A stretch of DNA of 64,000 bases from Prinsepia uniflora. Lineage: Eukaryota; Streptophyta; Magnoliopsida; Rosales; Rosaceae. The DNA lies in contig CM064875.1 of NCBI GenBank assembly GCA_032719365.1, positions 21,018,566 through 21,082,565 on the forward strand. The letters are read 5' to 3'. The notes below the pieces were generated by a model that saw only the letters and a program-made list of their open reading frames with translations, was not told the DNA's origin and made no database searches. This document shows, in pieces, positions 58,038 to 64,000 of this stretch (within the stretch, counting starts at the first letter, position 1; each line of letters begins with the position of its first letter). A program made the translations under genes and the position numbers.

Positions 58038-59253
58038 AAAGATCGGCACCACCATTGCACAGGAGACCAGTGAGGAGCTTATCTAGTTCCTCATGGAAAA
58101 CAATGAGGTCTTCGCATGGTCTTATGTTGATATGTTAGGGATCTCCATCGATGTAATCTACCATCGACTCACAATTGATGCCTCCTTTAGACCAAACACG
58201 CAGAAACAGAGGAAATATGACATCGAGCGTCAATTGCCATGCAAGAAGAGATCACTAAGCTTACTATAATCCACTTTGTGCGAAAAGGCGTCCATGCTGC
58301 TTGGGTGGCAAACATTGTTCTCGTTAAGAGGCCTTTAGGCTCCTGGAGACTGTGCATCGACTTTAATGATCTCAACAGGGCTTTCCCCAAGGACAACTTC
58401 CCTTTACCAAAGATAGATTTCTTAATAGATGCCACTACAGGTCACGAGCTTCTCATCCTCATGAATGCCTACTCAGGCTACAACCAGATCAAGATGCATC
58501 ACAAAAATAAGATCCATACTAGCTTCTGCACCAACCTCGGTGTCTACAACTACAATCAGAGCAAATTATTAACGCTTAGTGAACTTCATATTCGCTGATC
58601 AGATCGGGAAGACTATTGAAGTTTATGTGGATGACTTGCTGGTCAAAAGCAAAATCACTGCAGATCACGTCACCAATCTCCAAAAATGTTCCAGGTGCTC
58701 AAGCAGTACTAGAAGTGGCTCAATTATGCCATATGTGTTTTTAGGGTAAGATCTAGAAAATTTATGGGCTACATGATTAGCCAGTGTGCGATCGAAGCCA
58801 ACCCTGAGAAGATCAAGGTAATCCTTGACATGTAGGCACCACGTGTAATCAAGGAAGTTCAGACCCTAACTGGAAGAGTCGCCACTCTTATCAGGTTCAT
58901 CTCTAGGGCAACAGACAAGTGCCTCCCATTCTGCAAGGCTTTAAAGACAAATAACAAGAACATTAACTGGAATGCTGACTACGATGCCGCATTCAATGCA
59001 CTAAATGAATACATGAGCCGAGCACTCCTGCTACTCAACAAGATATAGAAGAGTAGCTCATCGTCTACTTTTCAGTCTGCACCTCCGTTTTCAGTTCTGT
59101 CTTAATTAAAACAAATTGAGAAGCCGAATTTCTGGTCTACGATGTGAGCGGAGCTTTTTAGGATGCAGAAACTAGATACTGTGACCTTGAGAAGCTGGCC
59201 CTCGCCTTGGTTACAAAAACTCGATGGCTCAGGCCCTACTTTTAGGCTCATTC
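58038..59253 (+). pseudogene. Tat-type reverse transcriptase and RNase H remnant
   Basis: Reads VFAWSYVDMLGI, HAAWVANIVLVKRP, LCIDFNDLNRAFPKDNFPLP, DATTGHELLILMNAYSGYNQ, then in another frame VYVDDLLVKSK (catalytic YVDD, about 58620-58650). GRVATLIRFISRATDKCLPF and LALALVTKTRW (RNase H) follow. The longest intact frame is 119 codons (58239-58598). Tat/Retand-type motif wording is clear, but stops and frameshifts disable it. Confidence 0.85.
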
Positions 59254-59376
59254 TGTAAGACCCGTGTCCTGGAGGGAACGGGGAACAATCCCACATTCCT
59301 GCGAGGGGGAATGGTCTGGGAGAGGATGGTGGTGTGCCTTAAAGGTGTAGGCACACACCTATCTAGCACTAGGCCT

Positions 59377-59526
59377 CTCTTGGCCGCGCTGGTTGAGGTG
59401 TTATCCTAGGCGTGAGGTCAACGGGTCAAAACCTTATGGGCGCATTGGAGGGAGAATTCCCAATGGTCGCCCAAAGAGGACAATATAGTGTTAGATAGAG
59501 GGTGTCACTGCACAACTCTGATCTAA
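59377..59526 (+). mobile_element. SINE-like 150-bp insertion in the first Cassandra LTR
   Basis: Flanked by a perfect 9-bp duplication ACTAGGCCT (59368-59376, 59527-59535) and absent from the other five LTRs. It has an A-box-like TGGCCGCGCTGG near the start and a B-box-like GGGTCAAAACC (59423-59433). There are no terminal inverted repeats. A Mutator-type MITE would also give 9 bp but should show inverted ends. Confidence 0.6.
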
Positions 59527-61371
59527 ACTAGGCCTTTTGGGAGCTCAAGTGGCTTTGGGGGGGAATGGAACCCCAAAGTTAAGCGAGTTGAGGCTGGTGC
59601 AATTCCATGATGGGTGACCCCCTGGGAAGTTGCAACATGAGCTCTCGAAAACAAAACCGTGAGGGCGAGGCCCAAAGCAGACAATATGGTGCTAGATGAG
59701 TCGGGTCTTGACCGAGGAGGTTCGGGTCCTGAAAATTTGGTATTAGAGTCAGACCCCGATCAGGAAGTGTGCCAGCGAGGACGCTGGGCCCTAAGAGGGG
59801 TGGATTGTAAGACCCGTGTCCTGGAGGGAACGATGAACAATCCCACATTCCTGCGAGGGAGAATGGTCTGGGAGAGGATGGTGGTGTGCCTTAAAGGTGT
59901 AGGCACACACCTATCTAGCACTAGGCCTTTTGGGAGCTCAAGTGGCTTTGGGGGGGATTGGAACCCCAAAGTTAAGCGAGTTGAGGCTGGTGCAATTCCA
60001 TGATGGGTGACCCCCTGGGAAGTTGCATCGTGAGCTCCCGAAAACAAAACCGCGAGGGCAAGGGCAAGGAGGCCCAAAGCGGACAATATCGTGCTAGATG
60101 AGTCGGGGACTAACAGAGGAGGGTCGGGTGTAAGACCCGTGTCTTGGAGGGAACGGTGAACAATCCCACAATCCTGCGAAGGGGAATGGTCTAGGAGAGG
60201 ATGGTGGTGTGCCTTAAAGGTGTAGGCGCACACTTATTTAGCACGAGGCCTTTTGGGAGCTCAAGTGGCTTTGGGAGGGATTGGAACCCCAAATTTAAGC
60301 GAGTTGAGGCTGGTGCAATTCCATGATGGTTGACCCCTTGGGAAGTTGCACCGTGAGCTCCCAAAAACAAAATTGTGAGGGCAAGGGTAAGGAGGCCTAA
60401 AGCGGACAATATCGCGTTAGATGAGTCGGGACCTAACAGAGGAGGGTCGGGTCCTAACAATTTGGTATCAGAGCCAGACCCCAACCGGGAAGTGTGCCAG
60501 CGAGGATGCTGGGCCCTAAAGGGGGTGGATTGTAAGACCCGTGTCCTGGAGGGAACGGTGAATAATCCCACATTCCTGGGAGGGGGAATGGTCTGTGAGA
60601 GGATGGTGGTGTGCCTTAAAGGTGTAGGCTCACACCTATTTAGGACTAGGCCTTTTGGGAGCTCAAGTGACTTTGGGGGGGATTGAAACCCCAAAGTTAA
60701 GCGAGTTGAGGCTGGTGCAATTCCATGATGGGTGACCCCCTGGGAAGTTGCACCATGAGCTCCTGAAAACAAAACCGCGAGGGTGAGGCCCAAAGCGGAC
60801 AATATGGTGCTAGATGAGTCGGGTCCTGACTCAGGAGGTTCGGATCCTGAAAATTTGGTATAAGAGCCAGACCCCGATCGGGAAGTGTGCCAGTGAGGAC
60901 ATTGGGCCCTATGGGGGTGGATTGAAAGACCCGTGTCGTGGAGGGAACGATGAACAATCCCACATTCCTGTGAAGGGGAATGGTCTAGGAGAGGATGGTG
61001 GTGTGCCTTAAAGGTGTAGACACACACCTATCTAGCACTAGGCCTTTTGGGAGCTCAAGTGACTTTTGGGGGATTAGAACCCTAAAGTTAAGCGAGTTGA
61101 GGCTGGTGCAATTCCATGATGGGTGACCCCCTGGGAAGTTGTACCGTGAGCTCCCGAAAACAAAACCGTGAGGGCAAGGGTAAGGAGGCCCAAAGCGGAC
61201 AATATCGTGCTAGATGTGTCGGGACCTAACAGAGGAGGGTCGGGTCTTGACAATTTGAACAATCCCACATTCCTACGAGGGGGAATCGCCTGGGAGAGGA
61301 TGGTGGTGTGCCTTAAAGGTGTAGGCACACACCTATCTAGCACTAGGCCTTTTGGGAGCTCAAGTGACTTT

Positions 61372-61396
61372 GGGGGGGGGGGGGGGGGGGGGGGGG
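61372..61396 (+). repeat. G25 homopolymer in the sixth Cassandra LTR
   Basis: 25 consecutive G where the sister LTRs have about 5-8 G (e.g. 59950-59956), just before the 5S-like block. Confidence 0.9.
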
Positions 61397-61576
61397 ATTG
61401 GAACCCCAAAGGTAAGCGAGTTGAGGCTGGTGAAATTGTATGATGGGTGACCCCCTGGGAAGTTGCACCATGAGCTCCCGAAAACAAAACTGTGAGGGCA
61501 AGGGCAAGGAGTCCCAAAGCGGACAATATCGTGCTAGATGAGTCGGGACCTAACTGAATAGGGTCGGGTCCTGACA

Positions 61577-61939
61577 CATCCCATCCTCATCCTCACCAAT
61601 AGACCTCTCAGAAAAGTCCTCCAGAAGACGGACACATCCAGAAGAATGATCAAATAGGTAATCGAGCTCAACGAGTTCAACATCACTTTTTCACCATGCT
61701 CCGCTGAGAAAGGCCAAGCCATCGTCGACCTTCACGCCTAGTTTATCTACCCCACATCCTAATACATGCCAGAAGATCGAGCAACTAGCACAGCGTAGCC
61801 AACCACACCCCTTCAATAGGAAAATTCTTCCTCTCCCCTAGACAAGTCCAAATCAATATTTTATGGGGATAGATAAGCATGCCATAATGGCTCTAGTTCG
61901 GGGCTTGTGCTCAGCACACCTGACCAAGCAAAGCTTGAA
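61577..61939 (+). pseudogene. Tat-type RNase H, second half, and following decayed pol
   Basis: Directly continues the RNase H frame cut at 59253: SHPILILTNRPLRKVLQKTD, then MIK, and later NITFSPCSAEKGQAIVDLHA. After about 61740 the sequence is full of stops. It ends where the LTR at 61940 begins. Confidence 0.75.
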
Positions 61940-64000
61940 TGTAACAACCCGTCCCAAATTACGGGATTAATTATGATTAATTAATAACTAATTAAGGATT
62001 ATTGTGACTAAGCAGGGATTCGTAGAGTAATTATGGACAACCGGTGTGAAATGACCGTTTTACCTCTAGAACTGGGCAAAATGTTGACTTTTGACGAAGG
62101 GAGTCAAACATACGAGGATCGATGACCGTGACGTATATCGGAACATCACGAGTCTGTAGATAGGTGGCACGTTGAAATCGGACATCGAACAGGGAAGTTA
62201 TGGTCACGGGATCGAAATTGGTTTGCTTAATGCCTCGAGATTCTAATTAAATAATACTTAAATCTGATTGTTCGAATAATGAATGTGGGCCATTGGATAA
62301 GTGACAAGTGTCACTCATCCCATTGATGGGCTTCCCTAATTTATGGATCTATGTCCATTGGCCAATTTTAATTATATTAAATCACTCACCCCTCACATCT
62401 CTCTTTCCACCCCTGCATCACCTTCATCCTCTCTAAAACAAACAAGAATACACCATAGCCATACCTTCATCTTCATCTGCATCTGCATCTTGAGACCGTG
62501 AGAGTGTGACTGGGAGAGTGAGACTCGAGGAAGTAGGAAAGGATGACGGGACGGCTGAGCAGCCACGACCCACGACGAAGGTAACCCGAAAACTCGTAAC
62601 TCGTTTTAACCCAATTTTTGGAAAGTCGTTTTGGATGTCCATTGATCAGTTTGGATGATCCTAATGTGTTCCTAGGACTCAAGCGAGTGCAATAGGATCG
62701 ATTAGAGGAAGCCTGGTGGCCGGAGAGAAACAAAACTAGGAAACGACAGTCACTGTTCATCGAATGGAGGTAATTTTCTAGTTCGTTTTCCATGTTTTTG
62801 ATTAGTTAGATCGATTGAGGGGCTCGAGGCGAACACGTAGGAACAAACGGGTTCAAAAACAGACCAAAAACAAGAGGGGAAAAGCCAGGTTAGGTCACGG
62901 GTCTGCTCGACCTGGTTTGCAGAACCCGTTGAGAGTTCAGGGTCGATGACATCATGGTTTGCAGAACCTAGTGCGCGACCAATGGGAGCTTGACACGTGG
63001 CACTGTCAGAATCTGTCAGTGCGAACATGACGTTAGCATTGACTGACCGTTGACCGTTGACTAGCGTTGACTTCGTGTGACCACGTGTATGAGGGGGCGC
63101 GGGCTCAAATTTCGAGGTGGAACCAGTGCCAATTTAAAGGTTTTGATGATCCGGATCCAATGGTGGAGGTTTCAGATCGATCAGAGATCGTTAAGTTGGT
63201 CAAATAGAGGTTTTTCACCTCAGGAAACGTGTCCGGGACACTTTGACTTTTTCGGGAGTTTTGGGGTTTTATCCTATGGACTTATATAGATGGTTAGTGA
63301 CCTTCGAGTGTTATTTGGACAGGTCCAGAAGTTCCAATTATCGAGGCGATAATAAGGACTGTCTCTGAGTGGACATTGGTTTCTAAATATGATGCATGCA
63401 TAACTGTTTTATATGTTTTAACTATGTGATTTATGATGAACATGATTGTGATATTTAATATTCACGTATTTGCACATATTTCAAGATTTGTGGTTTTATA
63501 CAGTGTTGGACTTGCTTGTGTTTCCAATTATGGTTTAATGGTATGATTTTAGATTTGGAAATATGGAACCAGACATGAGACCCTTTTGATTTGTAAACCA
63601 TCGGTCTTGATGTCCATTTGATTTAATGAGACATTGGGCTGGAGACCCATTTGATTTATACTATCGGGCTTGAGGCCCAGCTGGTTATGATATCGGGCTT
63701 GAGGTCCAGTTGGGTTATGAAATCGAATTTCGAACTGTGACCCTTGAATTTGGAAATTGGATTTGGGGAATGATTTATGAAAGTTATACTTCGGGCACGA
63801 GACCCATTTGTGGATTTACAATGGTTTTATGTAAATCCCGAGCATAACCCTTCAAAAGGTTTTGAAATAATTTATAACATATTTTCCATATACCATCCTT
63901 ATGTATGGATTGTCTTTTTCGGACGTCTAGTAGTATCCCGGAGTACTCACGGCGTACTACATGAAAGGGGCTGCCTCGAGGCGCAGCTCATGATTAGGAG
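61940..64000 (+). repeat. Chromovirus-type LTR, cut by the window end
   Basis: Starts TGTAACAACCCGTCCC and follows the same order as the other plus-oriented LTRs. AGTGACCTTCGAGTG-TTATTTGGACAGGT occurs near 63290-63325, then a hairpin-type array (63600-63720). The end and any coding region lie outside the window, so it may be solo or the 5' LTR of a full element. It interrupts Tat-type pol. Confidence 0.82.
63600..63720. repeat. Hairpin-unit array in the terminal LTR
   Basis: Units of about 28-33 bases with GGGC-TTGAG-GCCC (about 63666-63678) and weaker arms in neighbouring units (GGGCT-GGA-GACCC, GGTC-TTGAT-GTCC). Same organisation as 32071-32182 but less well paired. Confidence 0.65.

Larger units (their letters stand above)
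59254..61576 (+). mobile_element. Tandem Cassandra TRIM array, six LTRs
   Basis: Cassandra is a non-coding mini-retrotransposon whose LTRs carry a 5S-rRNA-derived promoter. LTRs: 59254-59734 (with a 150-base insert), 59806-60128, 60129-60459, 60531-60852, 60923-61252 and about 61258-61576 (first ~30 bases missing). Internal domains of about 70 bases (59735-59805, 60460-60530, 60853-60922) have a TGGTATCAGAGC-type primer-binding site and an AAGGGGGTGGAT polypurine tract. LTRs 2-3 and 5-6 are fused without a full internal domain. The 5S-like block (e.g. 59961-60027) has GTTAAGCGAG and ATGGGTGACCCCCTGGGAAG, matching the A box and C box of 5S RNA genes. The whole array is flanked by CATTC/CATCC (59249-59253, 61577-61581), so it sits as one unit in Tat-type RNase H. 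Confidence 0.92.
51978..61939 (+). mobile_element. Decayed Tat-type Ty3 retrotransposon, interrupted by later insertions and by an LTR at its right side
   Basis: Order: 5' LTR (51978-52693), primer-binding site, gag (52774-54725), protease and start of RT (to 55368), solo LTR, RT continuing (58038), RNase H (to 59253), Cassandra array, RNase H continuing (61577). The sequence is then broken by the LTR at 61940. Many stops and frameshifts run through every domain. The element is therefore older than the solo LTR and Cassandra insertions, both of which keep target duplications. Integrase and the 3' LTR are not in the window. Confidence 0.85.

Noticed and set aside
59961..60027. Possible 5S rRNA gene
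   Set aside because: Only the 3' half with A-box and C-box resemblance is present, inside an LTR, repeated in every Cassandra copy. It is a captured promoter, not a functional rRNA gene.
60191..61027. 278-codon minus-strand open frame, and similar frames at 59760-60233 and 61074-61577
   Set aside because: They are antisense read-through of repeated Cassandra LTRs; the same peptide recurs with each LTR and matches no gene.

Overview
The window is nuclear DNA of a flowering plant, most likely a eudicot. Evidence: two genes with many short GT-AG-spliced exons, a telo-box/site II promoter, a pseudogene resembling the plant plastid-division gene PDV1, plant chromovirus and Tat-type retrotransposons, 5S-RNA-bearing Cassandra TRIM elements, tRNA-derived SINEs and a hAT MITE. 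Only two ordinary genes are present. Most of the rest is nested transposable elements.

Layout. 1-1357: 5' end of a minus-strand Tat-type Ty3 element. 1358-3420: AT-rich intergenic DNA. 3641-10864 (+): intact 13-exon gene for chaperonin CCT subunit theta (CCT8). 11617-12422: hAT-type MITE with 8-bp target duplication. 12521-23747 and 41767-44490: two copies of a segment carrying the 5' part of a PDV1-like pseudogene. The first copy is split by a non-coding LTR element (12894-21568) whose right LTR is a fold-back. 23986-36958: complete minus-strand Tekay/Del-type chromovirus with 5-bp target duplication. Its gag-pol is broken by a solo LTR (30193-33101), a stop codon and a gag frameshift. 38009-41540: a Cassandra LTR and internal domain fused to a chromovirus-type LTR. 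45693-50973 (-): 13-exon GH1 beta-glucosidase gene with a damaged exon 11. 51978-61939 (+): decayed Tat-type element interrupted by a solo LTR (55369-58037) and a six-LTR Cassandra array (59254-61576). 61940-64000: start of another chromovirus-type LTR that runs off the window.

About eight LTRs or LTR pieces belong to one related group. They share termini (TGTAACGACCCGTCCC at one end, GGGACGGGTCCTGACA at the other) and sit in both orientations. Two observations stand out. First, several of these LTRs carry tandem arrays of short hairpins whose arms change in a compensatory way (GGGCC/GGCCC, GGACC/GGTCC, AGGCC/GGCCT, GAGT/ACTC, GGGT/ACCC). Second, the Cassandra elements have nearly the same LTR termini, primer-binding site and polypurine tract as the chromovirus group, and one Cassandra is fused to such an LTR. 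This suggests the chromovirus supplies the machinery that moves Cassandra.

The two host genes are functionally unrelated: a cytosolic chaperonin subunit and a secreted or vacuolar glycosidase. Exon boundaries were deduced from splice sites, reading phase and family similarity. No alignment or database search was run.
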